Assembly: GCA_027625915.1 (NCBI GenBank)
Contig: JANTQA010000070.1
Coordinates: 11,041,001-11,105,000, forward strand
From: Anaeramoeba flamelloides
Lineage: Eukaryota; Metamonada; Anaeramoebidae
Direction: 5' to 3'
Length of the DNA stretch: 64,000 nt
Shown: piece by piece, positions 11,491 to 23,335 of the stretch
Position numbering within the stretch: the first letter of the stretch is position 1
Layout of the letters: each line of letters begins with the position of its first letter
The notes under the pieces: model-generated
What the model saw: the letters and a program-made list of their open reading frames with translations, nothing else
Databases searched by the model: none
What the model was told of the DNA's origin: nothing
Translations under genes and position numbers: made by a program

Positions 11491-13279
11491 AACTCTTTTT
11501 CAGTCAAAGGGGCCCAGTTTTATTGAAGAAATAGAACACATTCGATGATTTTAATACATTATTCTTCTCAAACTAAAATTTTAATTTTTAGATCAAAATC
11601 ATTTTTTCTCATTTTGCAAATTTTTTTTTTGTTTTTTACTTTTGTTTTTTTTTTTTCTTTTCTTTTTTTTTTTAATAGAGGTTTTGATGATAACATATAT
11701 TATCATGATAATATTAAAAAATCGTGTTTAGTACAACTTTTTCACAAAAAATCATAAAATCGCGATATTCAAAATTATCGCGATATTCATATTATCGCGA
11801 AAAAATGAAAAATTATTTTTTTTATTTCACCTTAAAAAAAATCTCTTGACTTTGAAAAAATCTCTTGAGACTTTTACAACACTTTCCCCTTTAATAAATG
11901 TTTGTGGGTGTTTGTAAGGGTTGTGTACTGTCTTCAAGTGTTAGATAGTTTTGAAAGACAGAAAACTTTTATAAAGGGAATGAGTTTGGTTTGTTGTGGA
12001 AACACAAATTGTTTTCTTTTCATTTTTTTTTTTTTAACAAAATATTAAATCTCAAACAAATTTTATGATCAAACTAATAATACCCATTTCAACAATACAC
12101 TTGAATGTAAAATAGATGTGTTTTCTTACAATGAGGTTGTTACCTTCATAATTTCAAATATCAAAAAAGAATAAAGAATAATTTTCATTCTTTTTGGTGA
12201 TCGTTCAAATAAAAACATCTATTATTCTAATTGTGTTTTCTGTCCAAAACAAAGATTCTCAAAGAAGAAAAAGAAGAAGAAGACAAGTATTGTATAAAAA
12301 ATCTTAATAATTGGTGATCATCTGGCAAGGATGTTGTGAAATCTTTTGAAGAGTTCTCCGACCCCTTTTAGCTTTCTGATAATATTGAAAATGTTCTAAC
12401 CCAAAAAAACATTCTTTAAAGAACAGATAAAGAGTTGTTTGTTTTAGAAGCTCATTATTCAAGGCAATTTCCAACACCGCGATTAACTGATAAAATATTT
12501 ATTTCTCTTTATTTCTTATTGTTGTTGATCTTAATGGATCGATAGGTTTGTCAACCAAACCAAATGAAAACACAGTAAAACTCTTTGATCTGATCCTTGA
12601 TTGAATCAAGTATCTTTTTTGTTGTTTTTTCAAATAATCACTTTTTTTCACAAGGATCTATTTTTTTGATCAAAAAAAATTTTTTATTAAAATATTTCTC
12701 AATTAGCCCCAAAACCCATCAACTATTATATCACAATTACTTTTTAATCACGATATTTTGGCATTTATCATGATTTTATAATAATTATCGCGATTTGTTA
12801 TAAAATCGCGATAATATTGAATATCGAGATTTTCTGATATATCGTGATTTGATGGAAATTATCTCGATTTTTGTAACTCTGTCGTGAATTATAGTATGTT
12901 ATCATCAAAACCTCTAATAATTAAATTTGTAAAAACAAATGTTTGAAATTCAAAATTAACACTAAGAAAAGTGAGACTTTGTCTGTTCTTATAAAATTCA
13001 TACATTTACAAGTTAAAAATCTTATTGTTAACAATTTTAATTTTCAGAAAGAAATTTAGTATTTTACACAAGAATTTCCAATGAAAACAGACCAAAAAAT
13101 TTTTTAACATTTTTCTTTTATTTATAATTTATGGTTTGTTCAGGCTTTTCCTTTATAATTATTGACTCTAATACGAAGTTTATTATTTATCTTATTACTA
13201 AAAAATCTCACTTGGGTTGATTCTTAAAAATAAAGTCACTTTTTTATTTTTTGCTGGGCCACTTTGAGTGAAATGGAGT
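11491..13279. mobile_element. Inverted-repeat DNA element T3, split by T4
   Basis: The left end AACTCTTTTTCAGTCAAAGG, continuing into GGCCCAG, is mirrored at the right end (CTGGGCCACTTTGAGTGAAA, then TGGAGTT), giving terminal inverted repeats of about 27 bp with a few mismatches. TA lies outside each end. Removing the nested T4 leaves about 550 bp, close to the length of the copy at 58370-58963. A stray left end also lies near 25145-25175. No transposase frame was seen. Confidence 0.65.
11678..12914. mobile_element. DNA element T4 with TCGCGATA arrays, nested in T3
   Basis: Perfect 20-bp terminal inverted repeats, GAGGTTTTGATGATAACATA, with TA on both sides, define a 1,237-bp element inside T3. 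Next to each end lie clusters of the palindromic motif TCGCGATA or close variants: 11758-11805 on the left and 12735-12880 on the right. The interior (about 11880-12660) is less AT-rich and differs from surrounding DNA, yet no long frame is present. I infer a non-autonomous transposon whose subterminal motifs could be transposase-binding sites. The interior might be captured host sequence; that is not shown. Confidence 0.75.
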
Positions 13280-13679
13280 TTATATTTAATAAATGGTTAA
13301 TTACCACTAATGACAAAACTATTTAATATATTTAAAAAAAAATAATTCTATTTATTCATAAAAAAAGTCACTAAAGGGTAACTTTGAATTATTGGCATAT
13401 TCCAATTAATCAAAGTTTACCAAGATTATTTCTAAAAATGTTATATAAACTATCTAAACCTTGTTGGGAATTTATTCATAAATTAAAATTTGTGTTTAGA
13501 AAAAACTATGATACATGAATTACAGTCTTATTTTTATTTTATTATATATATAATCAAATAAAATCAAAAAATGAAAATTAAATTGATAGAATTGATTCAT
13601 TTTTGATTTATATAGCTCAATTTTTATGATTAAATTAATTTTGAAATAATAAGAAAAACAATAAAAAAGTTTATTTTAA

Positions 13680-14890
13680 ATAAAATTATCCAAAATTAAA
13701 CATTAATATATTATCAATGTGTGGGACTTGGTATATATTTAAGGAGCCCATGGATCAATTTTCATATTTACTTTAATTTCACATTTACTATTATTATAAA
13801 TAATATCATTAACAAATCATTATCAAATGTTTACAAATGATTTAATTTTAATTCTAAAAGGAAATATAAATCAAGTAATATAATATCAATATTAATATAT
13901 CAAATAATTATTCAATGTGGATTATAACTTAATATAGAAAAAAACAAAAACATCACAAGATTTATCAAAGATTATATATTTGGGAATTCATTTCGAAAAA
14001 TTTTCACATGTAGTATATAATCTAAAAAATATAAAAGAAAATTATATCAATTCTAATGAATTATTTAATAGTAATTTAATAACAAATACAGTCAGTTTCA
14101 CTTTTAAGGCACAAACTTTCAACGAAATTTAAGGCACAAAAAAAATCACAAATTAAGGCACAAAATATGGAATTTTTTTTTTTACAATTTATTTTACTAG
14201 AATCTGAATTTTGTGCTTTAATTTGAGATTTTTTTTTGTGCCTTAAATTTCGTTGAAAGTTTGTGCCTTAATTGTGAAACTGACTGTAATTCGAAAATTA
14301 ATATATTTAGATCTTTTATAACAAGTCAATTAATATATGGTTTCGAAATATATAAGTGTAGAATTGCAAACAATAATTATTTAAACTCTTGGATTAACAC
14401 ATATATTACCGAAATATGCAAAATAAACCGAAATACAACAGTTCTACTTTATATAACAGAATATATATTCGAAAATTTGATAATTTTAATTAATAAAAAA
14501 AATTTAAATTCAAAAATAAATTAAAATATTTATCTCTACCTTATCTGAATAAACAAATACAATTTAACCAAAAGAATTAACAATAAAATTCATTGAGATT
14601 CAAAAGATATCATCAAACTAAAAAAGAAATATACAAAAGATTGGCACTCAACAACACTTACGACACCATACAAGAATATTTTAAAATAATTAAAAAAACA
14701 CAAAACTAATATTTATTAATTAAAAATACAAAGGTTATTCGTCAAGTTCAACAACCCTAAAATTGAGAACATTTACTTAATGTTTAAATAGTTATTACTA
14801 TGTAATAAATTATAACTCAAATAAAATTTGTGCTTTATGTTTAAAATATTAACATGTAGAAATAATAGACAAGATTGATCAATTTTGATG
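13680..14890 (+). mobile_element. Decayed LINE reverse transcriptase (family 2-like)
   Basis: Fragments in several frames read as reverse transcriptase: a region near 13720 like the GDP-L-S-P turn, then MFTNDLILILKGNI near 13826 (the YADD-type catalytic segment, with N where the first D is expected), then a thumb-like INIFRSFITSQLIYGFEIYK around 14300. Many stops and shifts separate them. The tail part (14730-14890) resembles 2080-2210 of the family 2 3' end. A T2 hairpin element has inserted at 14089-14286 within the thumb region. Confidence 0.65.
14089..14286. mobile_element. T2 hairpin MITE, copy 2 (nested in LINE)
   Basis: A 198-bp foldback beginning CAGTCAGTTTCACTTTTAAG and ending in the complement, flanked by TA at 14087-14088 and 14287-14288. 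The arms repeat AAGGCACAAA three times each. It interrupts the LINE reverse transcriptase frame and so postdates it. Confidence 0.8.
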
Positions 14891-15004
14891 GGTATCCACC
14901 CTTTGATACAAAAGATTTTTGAGCTTTTTTGAAATAAATTAAAAGAATTAAATTTTAATCAAATAATTTCAAGCTGTTTTTTCACATCTGAAAAAAATGA
15001 TTTC

Positions 15005-15386
15005 TTTTTTTTTTTTTTTTTCCATTAAAGAGTGGGTACTAGAAGTCCACCTGTTTGCCCGAATCCCTAATTTGAATTAGAGATATTGTTGAACCAAGTG
15101 AGAGCTGGTCATTTCTCCCAAAAATCGGATCAACTCCATAAATTGAGAGGGATTTTGTTCCAATTCCGTTCAGTTTTATAATAGCCAAAAAGATTCAATT
15201 CGGACAAACGATTTCCTCAAAGAATTAGTGGTTCTAAGAAGCATAAGCCCGATTTTTAATTAAAATTACACCGTGGTGGCTATTTGAGAAAATGGTAAAC
15301 AATAAGAAATAATGGTTAAGGGAATAGAACCCCGGCCTTCAGATTGTACACTGAGTTGTGTTGCCACTGGCCCATACCGGTTCTCT
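15005..15386 (-). mobile_element. tRNA-derived SINE, copy 1
   Basis: Read on the minus strand it starts AGAGAACCGGTATGGGCCAG, carries an A-box-like GGGCCAGTGGCAACAC, then a B-box-like GGGTTCTATTCCC about 40 bases on, and ends in AATGG plus a poly-A run. The same 380-bp sequence occurs at 35930-36332 and 36702-37080. A direct repeat of about 16 bp (AAGAAA-CA-TTTTTT, two mismatches) flanks it. Split RNA polymerase III boxes, a poly-A tail and target duplications are what define SINEs. The parent tRNA could not be identified. Confidence 0.85.
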
Positions 15387-15413
15387 AAAAAATTGTTTTC
15401 TTAATATTACAAG

Positions 15414-15773
15414 TTTTTTAACTAAATTTGTCATTTTTCCCAAAACTCTTTAACCTTTTCTATACGCCCTGATGGCAGGAAAGGTTTTTTAAAACAAACC
15501 TGGGGTCACTAATATCAAAATATATAATTTAATCAAAGAATAAAAATGTTTGGGTTTTTTTGTGTTTTGATTTCTAAAAATTATTTTCGATTTTTGAATT
15601 TCTGTTTCTTCCTTAATAATTTTTATTCTTTTATTACACCATCTTTTTTATTGCTTTTAGAAACCCCAGGTTTGTTAAAAAAAAAAAAAAAAAACCTTCA
15701 CTTGGCCATCAGGGCGTATAGAAAAGGTTAAAGAGTTTTGGGAAAAATGACAAATTTAGCTAAAAAACTAAAA
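15414..15773. mobile_element. Foldback element with ~90-bp inverted ends
   Basis: The left arm (15414-15510) reads TTTTTTAACTAAATTTGTCA, then passes through CTATACGCCCTGATGGC to AACCTGGGGT. The right arm (15660-15773) is its complement: ACCCCAGGTTT, then CCATCAGGGCGTATAG and TGACAAATTTAGC. The centre is T-rich with no gene. It sits between a SINE and a T2 element. Confidence 0.7.
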
Positions 15774-15798
15774 ATATGAAGATATCACTCTTTGTAAA

Positions 15799-16000
15799 CA
15801 GTCAGTTCCACTTTTAAGGTACAAACTTCCAATAAAATTTAAGGCACAAAATTTTTTTTCTCAAATTAAGGCACACAATTCAGTTTCTAGTAGAATAATT
15901 TGTGAAAAAAAAATTCCAAATTTTGTGCTTTAATTTGAGAAAAGAAATTTTGTGCCTTAAATTTTATTGAAAGTTTTTTTCTTAAATTTGAAACTGACTG
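15799..16000. mobile_element. T2 hairpin MITE, copy 3
   Basis: A 202-bp foldback with ends CAGTCAGTTCCACTTTTAAG and its complement. It is more diverged than the other two copies, and the flanking TA is not intact. Confidence 0.7.
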
Positions 16001-16029
16001 TTTGTTTCACAGCCTGAAATTATTTGATT

Positions 16030-16150
16030 TAATTAATAATAGTGAAATCGATATCTAAGCTGAAATTCCAGAAAGAGGAATTTGTGTAAAAGTTCACTGA
16101 GAGTGGAATTTACACTTCCTCATCAATAAAAATAAAAATAAAAGAAATAT
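16030..16150 (+). repeat. LINE family 2-like 3' end
   Basis: A short relic ending AGAGTGGAATTTACACTTCC followed by ATCAATAAAAATAAAAATAAA. The small palindrome plus A-rich tail matches the family 2 3' ends at 2420 and 23530. Confidence 0.4.
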
Positions 16151-16460
16151 GATTTTTTTGAACCAAATTCTTGGTTGACATTTACAAGATCAAAAGATTA
16201 AAAATTTAAGTGTATTGAATATCATCAAACAAACTTTATAAGAGTATTATATTTTGCAGATCTTTTTAAAAAGCTCTTTTTTTGAACTGAACGAAACTTT
16301 CAGAAGGTTTTTGAAATCTATTTTTTATGGAAAAAGAAGTAATTACTTTTTCTCTTGAAAATCAAGTAAGTTTTTATTTGAGAGAAACCCTAAAAAATTA
16401 AGAAAAAAAATTGAGTACAAGAAAATTCTCATTTTTTCTCAGTTTTTTCAATTACCCAAA
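16150..16460 (+). promoter_or_regulatory. Upstream region of copy B
   Basis: Shares blocks with the upstream regions of C and D: AAAGAAATATGATT, TTGAACCAAATTCTTGGTT, TATTATATTTTGCAGATC, TTTTTAAAAAGCTCTTTTT and GAAACTTTCAGAAGGT, ending TTTTTTCAATTACCCAAA just before the ATG. It was duplicated with the gene. No separate promoter element can be proved. Confidence 0.5.
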
Positions 16461-18294
16461 ATGTCCAATTCATCCTCTCTTTATATATCTGGACAAAGAA
16501 GAACGTTTTGGTTTTGTTACTCAAGAAAAGAACAACAAGTTACCCAAATGGTCCGAAAGCCAAATCAAAAAAACCCAGAGAATAAAAAAGCTCGTGAGTG
16601 GAAACAGACCTCATTTTCTTGTTTGGAAAAAGCCAAACAAATTGGAGTTTTATCAAAGAGGTAACAAGAAAAAGAAATACCAATTACCCAAAAACGAAAC
16701 AATCAAAGACATTGTTTCTGGTTTCAAGACTTATCTAATTTTAACTGAATCAGGAAAGGTTTGGTCTTTGGCAGATAGTAACGAATATAAAGAAGTACCT
16801 CTTCTTGATGCAGATCAAAGTACTTTTGAAAAGATCAGGCCTGTAACCTTTTTCGAAGAAAAGAAATTGTTTGTTAATTCAATTGTAATGGGTTCTACTT
16901 CTGGGTATTACCTTTGTAATGGAGACCAATTGTATATCTCAGGATCGAACTATCAAGGTAACGTAGGCATTGGTGAAAATAGTTTGGTGGAACCAATGCC
17001 TGTTTATGTCCAAGACAAGGTTACCAAAATCTTTGCAGGATTCTTTGCTTCTGGTTTCTTTTTCATCACAAAAAAGCCTGATCTTTTGTATTGCTGTGGA
17101 AAAACTATTTCTTAACAGTTAGGTGTTGGCTCTTCTATTTTTGACGATCAATATACCCCCACTGCTGTTGAAAACTTTAAAGGATCCGAGATCCTGACTG
17201 TAGGTTCGGGCCTTTCCCACTCCATTTTAATCACCAAGAAGGAACAAACCTTTGGCTGCGGACACAAGAAATTTAATGGAATTGGTGTCCGAAAAACCAT
17301 TTTTACCTTGATTCCACAACTAAAGGAGAAGAAAGCTGTCCAACTGGCAACTGGATTCAGCCAAACCTTGGTTTTAACAGACCAAAACGAATTATATGGG
17401 TGGGGGATGCAGAAAAGATTATTCCCAACAGATGAATCCGAATCCAACAATTGGAACCAGAACTTTCCGGCAAAAATCAGCCTTCCAAGTTTTTTTACTC
17501 AATATTTGGAATCAAAAGACCTGATCCGAATTGCCTGTGGTACATTGGCTTGCTTTCTTTATCTTGATTTCAAAAATACACTTTACGACTATCTAAAGAC
17601 ATTATATGAATCCAAAAAATTTTGTGATTGTGAAATTGGAACCTTGGGAAACCAAGTCCCTGTTCACAAGAACTTTATTGAATGCAGAACCAAATTAACA
17701 TTTGATCAAATCCAAAACAAATTATTTGGAGAAAAATCAATCAACAAAGAACAAACTTTGAGTTTTCTAAAATGGATTTATTATGATGAAATTTCAGAGA
17801 TTGAAAAACTTGAACAAACTTTTAATTTATTGGAATTAACTTTTTCTCCATCTGTGGACAATACACTTGAAAAAGATATTGCTCAACTCTACCAAGATGA
17901 TGATTCAAAGGATTTTAAAATTTTGGTTAAAATTGATGATAATAATCAAGATAATGATAATGAGGAGGATGAGGATGAAGAAGAAAAGTATAAAGAAATA
18001 CCAGTACACAAATTCATTTTATTGGCCAAAAGTGGCTTGTTTCGTGCAATGTTTGATTATGTTAATGAAAAAGAAAATACAAATAAAATTCAAGATTATA
18101 CGAATAAATCAATCGAAAGCTTGAAAATTTTAATCAAATATTTTTATACCAATTCAATTGAATTGACAATTGACCAAGAACCAGAATTAATTGTTGATGA
18201 ATTATCTGATGCTGTTGAATATTATCAATTAAATGATCAATGTAATTTTAAATCTGAATTATTGAAAATTAAAAATCAATTTGAACTTAATTAA
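16461..18294 (+). pseudogene. RCC1-repeat/double-BTB copy B, disrupted
   Basis: The whole family layout is present: RCC1 repeats, then BTB unit 1 (CDCEIGTLGNQVPVHKNFIE), an acidic linker, then BTB unit 2 (KEIPVHKFILLAKSGLFRAMF). Two lesions break it. First, the conserved ATG at 16461 is in a different frame from the body: compared with copy D, one extra base lies within GGACAAAGAAGAACG near 16490. Second, the body frame has an in-frame TAA at 17113-17115, in a blade where the sister genes read on. The rest, 17116-18294, is open. It is probably a recent pseudogene, since the protein is otherwise well conserved. An upstream ATG at 16411 is in the body frame and could bypass the first lesion but not the stop. 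Confidence 0.85.
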
Positions 18295-18768
18295 TTTGTT
18301 TTTTTTGTTTTCAGTAACCCAAATATTGATAAAATCCTAAAATCAAAAAAAAAAAAAATATCAGAAATAAAATATTTTTGAATTTGTTTAGAAATCGAAA
18401 AATCATTTACAAATCAACTTCAAAAAAGTAATATAAAAACCAAAAAAAATAAAACTTATTTTTAAACCAAAAAAAATTATCCAATAGAGTAAAATCACAA
18501 ATGTTCAAACCAATATGAATTAGACAATTTATTCTATGGATTCGTTATTCTTAATCTAAATTGTGTCAAAAAAAAATTTGACACAATTTATGTTTGGATA
18601 AATAAAAAAGAAAACAAAATTTTTAAAAATCAATCAATATTTTCCAAGAATAATTTATAAAACTGAAGCAAATCTCGACCAAAACAGAATCTCAATCTAC
18701 AAAAGAAGATCCAAACTCAAAAAAAAACAATCAAACTTCTTGGGATTGAACACATTTTAAAAAAAATA
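18295..18768 (+). repeat. 3' flank of copy B, duplicated in C and D
   Basis: About 470 bases after the stop match 29602-30085 (C) and, interrupted by insertions, 35756-36480 (D). Landmarks are TTTTGTTTTCAG, AACCCAAATATTGATAAAAT, AACAACTTCAAAAAAGTAA and GATGTTTGGATAAATAAAAA. It shows that the duplication unit extends well past the gene. The TTTTGTTTTCAG motif looks like an intron acceptor but lies after the stop codon. Confidence 0.7.
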
Positions 18769-18770
18769 TA

Positions 18771-19302
18771 AACCCCATTCCAAAAATTTAGACACGCCTA
18801 AAATCAAAAATAATAAAAAAAAAAAAAAAACTCCAATTTATTGTATTTTTATAAACCGAATATAAAACTAAATTTAATTTACAGAGTATTAATGTTTTTA
18901 TAAGTAATCATTTTCATCCAAATAAAAGAAAAAAATATAAAATGAAAAAAAAAAAATAAGTGTGTCCAAAATAATGAAAGGAGCTGAACAAAAAATATAT
19001 TGGTAAATTTGTAAAAATTTCACTTACAATTGTTGATCGATCAAGTTTTAAGATACCATTGATAAATTATATGTGATTTTTCAATTTAACAAACCCAACA
19101 CTAACCTTCTATCAACCATCGAAAAAATTACCAGATCTAACAAAACAGATTACGTAACTGGAAAAAAGAAAATGTTAAACAAAAAAAAAGACAAAAAATG
19201 AAATAGTTTGTAAAATAAAAATTATTTCCAAATTGAAAGTAAATTGGAGTATTGCTATACTTTCAACTGTTTAAAATGTGTCCAAATTTTTGGAATTAAA
19301 TT
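18771..19302 (+). mobile_element. Inverted-repeat DNA element T1
   Basis: Ends AACCCCATTCCAAAAATTTA and its imperfect complement AAATTTTTGGAATTAAATT bound 532 bp. TA lies at 18769-18770 and 19303-19304. The 3' flank of gene C keeps the uninterrupted site around 30080 (AATTATAGTTTTGAAAAAAA), which shows both the exact ends and a TA target. No transposase is encoded. A second copy is at 9025-9772. Confidence 0.8.
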
Positions 19303-19309
19303 TAGTTTT

Positions 19310-20567
19310 GAAAAAAAGATGATGAAAATATGAATTGGGAAATAGAAAATTTAAGACTGATGATAATTTTTGAAGGAATCTATCAAATATTCCAGAAAAT
19401 ATCCGAAAATTGAAAATACCCAAAATTTTTTAACAACAAAAAAACACTTTTTAAACAACTTCTAAGAAGCCCTAGTGCAAATAAACTCAGTTTAAATGTA
19501 AATTTGGAATTTTATTTGAGAAGAACAATTTTTTTCTGGAAATATCAAAATTCAAAAAATTGCAAATTTTAGGGGATAGTATTCAAGCTATTTTGTGTGA
19601 AAGGGATTGTTATCTTGAATGACTAACATTTCTGATCATTTCTGAATTGGTATTAACTCAATGAGAGAATATGTACTTGTAAAGAAAATTTCTAATTGTG
19701 TATCATTACCCATAATTTTGTAATCTTAAATACAATCCAAAAATAACCGAGTAATATCTAATCATACAATACATACCCATACCCTACACAAGGCGACCCA
19801 AGCCAAACTTTGTTTAACTTCCCATTCCCTAAAAGGAAATGGTTTAACCAAAACATATAAACACAGACAATACCAAACCTAACACAACCCGTACCAATAC
19901 CCTAACCTACATATACGAGTAACATATTCAGTACCAACAATTACCCAAAGATATCTCAAAAGGTAACCAAAACCTCTTTAGAGTAGTTTAAAGTAGAATA
20001 ATCAAAAAAAATATTTTATCTGAAAGTCAAATTGTTATTTAACCATTAAACTGAGTATATTGACACTAGGGTTTCTTCGGGGTTGTCCATAACATTTTTC
20101 TATTTGGTTTTAAAATTTTCGGGTATTTTCGATTTTCGGGTATTTTCGAGAATATTTCAAACACCCTTTTTGAAGATATTTGTAGATACCCGAAATTTGT
20201 AAATTTTTACGGGTGGTGATTTTACTCAAAAGTATCTGGCCTAGATTCGATTTTCACCAAGTATATTTTTTTTTTTTGAGAAAATTAAGAGAAAATGTAA
20301 AGCAAATTCAGATTCTGATCAAATATATGTCTTTTAAGAAACTACTGATACTGAAACAACCCATGTAGACTTGTTCAAATTTGTGTTTCCAAATAAAAAA
20401 GTCAAAATTTCTAATTTTTTTGAAAGTTTACACATTAAATAATCAAAGAAACAGACAGTAAACATAAAGTTAATATCTTATTGGCTTCTTAAGGTTCTAT
20501 TCATAAAAAGGAAATTCTAAAAATGAAAAATTTCTTTTAGAAAATTAAAATTAATATATGGTATTTC
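19310..20567. other. Intergenic DNA with a G-poor, C-rich patch
   Basis: 19310-19350 continues the duplicated B/C flank. At 19750-19980 the plus strand is unusually rich in C and A and poor in G (for example CATACCCATACCCTACAC). At 20125-20160 a 17-bp unit, TTTTCGGGTATTTTCGA, is repeated directly. No gene is supported. Confidence 0.4.
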
Positions 20568-20800
20568 CAATAAAATGGGGCATTTTTTTTTTATATTTCA
20601 TAATAAATAATCTTTGTTAGTGAAGATATTTATTAATTGAAAATACCAAATTAAGTTTAATATTAATACCCATTGAATCAATGACTAAGGTATGTATTTC
20701 AAAATATGTTCGTTGAAATATTTACCAAAATTTTAAAAAATAACACTTTTTTTGGAGAAAACAATCTACGACCAATTTCAATGAAACAATTGAAATTATT
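20568..20800 (+). repeat. Dispersed repeat, paired with 7410-7625
   Basis: The plus-strand counterpart of 7410-7625, sharing GGGGCATTTTTTTTT, AAATACCAAATTAAGTTTAA and ACGACCAATTTCAATG. No coding frame. Confidence 0.6.
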
Positions 20801-20989
20801 AATTTACAAAATTATTTCAATTTATATTTTATTTGTTTTGTCCATATATCACTTATTACCCCAAAATATACTAAAAACGTTTTAAACAAAATTTTTAATT
20901 TGAAATGTTATCAAAGAATTCTAAGATATAGTATTTATAAACAATTATCTTAGAAAGAAAAATTTATAAAAAAAAATTGTTTAGTTACT

Positions 20990-22335
20990 TTCAATAAAAA
21001 ATAACTTGAAAAAAAAATTTTTAACATTGGGAATTTTTACTTTATTATGGTGATTTTATTATTTTTCCATCCAAATTTTGTCAAATCAATTTTTTTTTTT
21101 TTTTTGGAAAAGTTGATCTCCACAACAAAAAACCTCGTAGTTTTAATGATTAAAACACATCCTACTTTATTGGAAAATTTTTCTGTCGAACTTTGCACCC
21201 CAAAATTGCCTAAAATACTTGATTAAATAATTTATTTATAATAAAAAATATTTTGAAATCACATAGAAAATTTGTTTTATCTGTTGATTACCATTCAATA
21301 ACAATATCTATAATTGATTCTAAATAAATTTAATAATAATAAAAAATATAAATTAAAATTTAAAAAAAAATAATAATTTTTTTATTAGTAAAATTTGTGA
21401 AATTTTTTCAACCAGAATTTTTTTAAATTTTATATGATTTGGTCAATAGTTCGAATAAGATTAATAATTGATTTTTTTTTTAAATTTTTACTATTTTTTA
21501 ATTTTTGACTATTTAAAATCTAGATATAAAATAAACAATATTATTGAATTAGAGACCATATGGCATAACTTATTTTCCAAGATCTGGATTCATTTAGAAA
21601 GGAAAAAATCCAAATATCGCAAATATATTATTCAAATTTTTACCCATAAAAAAATTCATTAAATTTTTTTTTGTTGGTTTTGAAGATTATTATATTATCT
21701 TGGAATAATATTTAAAAGTTATTTTTTATTTTTTTAATTTTAATATGGGTCTAATTATTTTATCAATTGAAAGGATTATATCTGTTTATTCCAATTTAAT
21801 ATATGAAATTATTTTACAATTTTTTTTTTGTTTGTATTTTAAAGTATTTTCTATTGATTAAATAAAAGTTTTAGAATATTATTCATATTAAACTTTTAAT
21901 TTTGGGCGAAAGAAATAAATTTCATTTTTCTCTTAATTGGATATTTATTGAAATTTTTTCAGTAATTTATTTTTTTATTTATTTTTTTATCATAAAATTA
22001 ACAATGTTGTTTGATTATTATTATTAATAAATCAATGTGTTGAGTTTTAAATTGCTATTATTATCATAAAATTTCTGATTTTTAAAATTTAAATAAAAAT
22101 AAAAATCTTTAAAAAAAATGTAAAAATGAATTATTATTATTGTTTTTCCATATCAAAAAAAAATAAATATAATAACTTAACTACTTTATCTTTCAACTAT
22201 TTTTACTTTTTATTATAATTCAAATATTTATTAAAGACAAATAAGAAAATAAATATATTAGCGCATCAATATCATTTTAAATCTTTTTTTAAAAAGTTAA
22301 TGAAATTTAGGCAAATACGCGGTGCTAAAGGATTT
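20990..22335 (+). repeat. Diverged tandem duplication, unit 1
   Basis: About 1.3 kb that is repeated immediately downstream. Shared landmarks, in order: CATCCAAATTTTGTCAAA, GTTTTAATGATTAAAACA, AAACTTTGCACCCCAA, ACATAGAAAATTTGTT, GATTACCATTCAATA, TTATATGATTTGG, TAAAATCTAG and TATTAGCGCATCAATA. No coding frame is kept in both units, so it is not an obvious gene duplication. Confidence 0.7.
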
Positions 22336-22727
22336 TTTTGTAAAATAACTTGTAAAAAAAATTTCAACATTTGAAATATTTTTTATGATTCTTTTGATTT
22401 TATTATTGTTCCATTCAAATTTTGTCAAAAAAATTTTTTTTATTTTTTTTTTTGAAAAGTTTGTCTAGACATCAAAAAATTCATAGTTTTAATGATTAAA
22501 ACAGATCAAACTTTACTGGAAAATTTTTCTGTGAAACTTTGCACCCCAATATTGCCAAAAATACTATATTAAATAATTTATTCATTACATAAGATTTTTT
22601 GATATCACATAGAAAATTTGTTGCATTTATTGATTACCATTCAATAGAAATATATATATTTGATTCTTAATAATTTAAAAATAAAAAAATATATAAATTA
22701 AAATTGAATAAAAAATAATAATTTTTT

Positions 22728-23335
22728 GGTTTTTTTAAACTTTTACCTTTTCCAAATTTCCTTTCTTAAGTTGCTTGGGCTCGAGGTTCCTCCTCGTTTT
22801 GTTTTTTCAGGTGTTTGGAAGGGCAAAAGGAATAAATAATCATTTTATGAATTGGTGGACTTGGTCGTGACTAACCTAACCAAACTTGTTAATGATCAGA
22901 TCTAAAACGAATTGAGCTGGACTTATGCAACTGTAGAGAACTGAATCCAATGTATAGAACTGAATCCAACCAAAGTGAACCGAATTGAACTTTTTGTACA
23001 ATCTGTCGAGTCGTTACTTGTACTGGGTTTTTGCTGTTGAGTCGGTATCTTGTACTGGGATTTTGCGAAAACAAGATTTGGGAAACTTGCAAAAGCAACT
23101 CAAAAACAAAAAAAAAAAATAAAATAAAACAAAATAAAAAAAATAAATAAAAAAAAAGCAAAGCAACTGAAAAGAAAAATTTCGCCAACCAAATCTTATT
23201 CGTAAAACCTTAACACTTTATAGATTCAAACCATCTATAAAGTTCTAAATCAAAATTTAATAAAGCAGCCTATTTCATTGGATCTTTAGTTATTCTTATA
23301 TTTAGATCTCTTTATTAAAACAAGAAATTATTGAA
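22728..23335 (-). repeat. Repeat R1, copy in minus orientation
   Basis: Reverse complement of the R1 core (GATC-rich block near 22895, AAATCCCAGTACAAGATACC and GGCTGCTTTATTAAA in R1 orientation). It forms the left part of a composite insertion into tandem unit 2; its right neighbour is a LINE family 2 tail. A 99-codon minus-strand frame inside it is not conserved in other copies. Confidence 0.65.

Noticed and set aside
18300-18316. TTTTGTTTTCAG after the stop codons of B, C and D as an intron acceptor
   Set aside because: The reading frames end before it in all three copies and no donor fits; it may be part of the 3' untranslated region or a relic of an older gene end.
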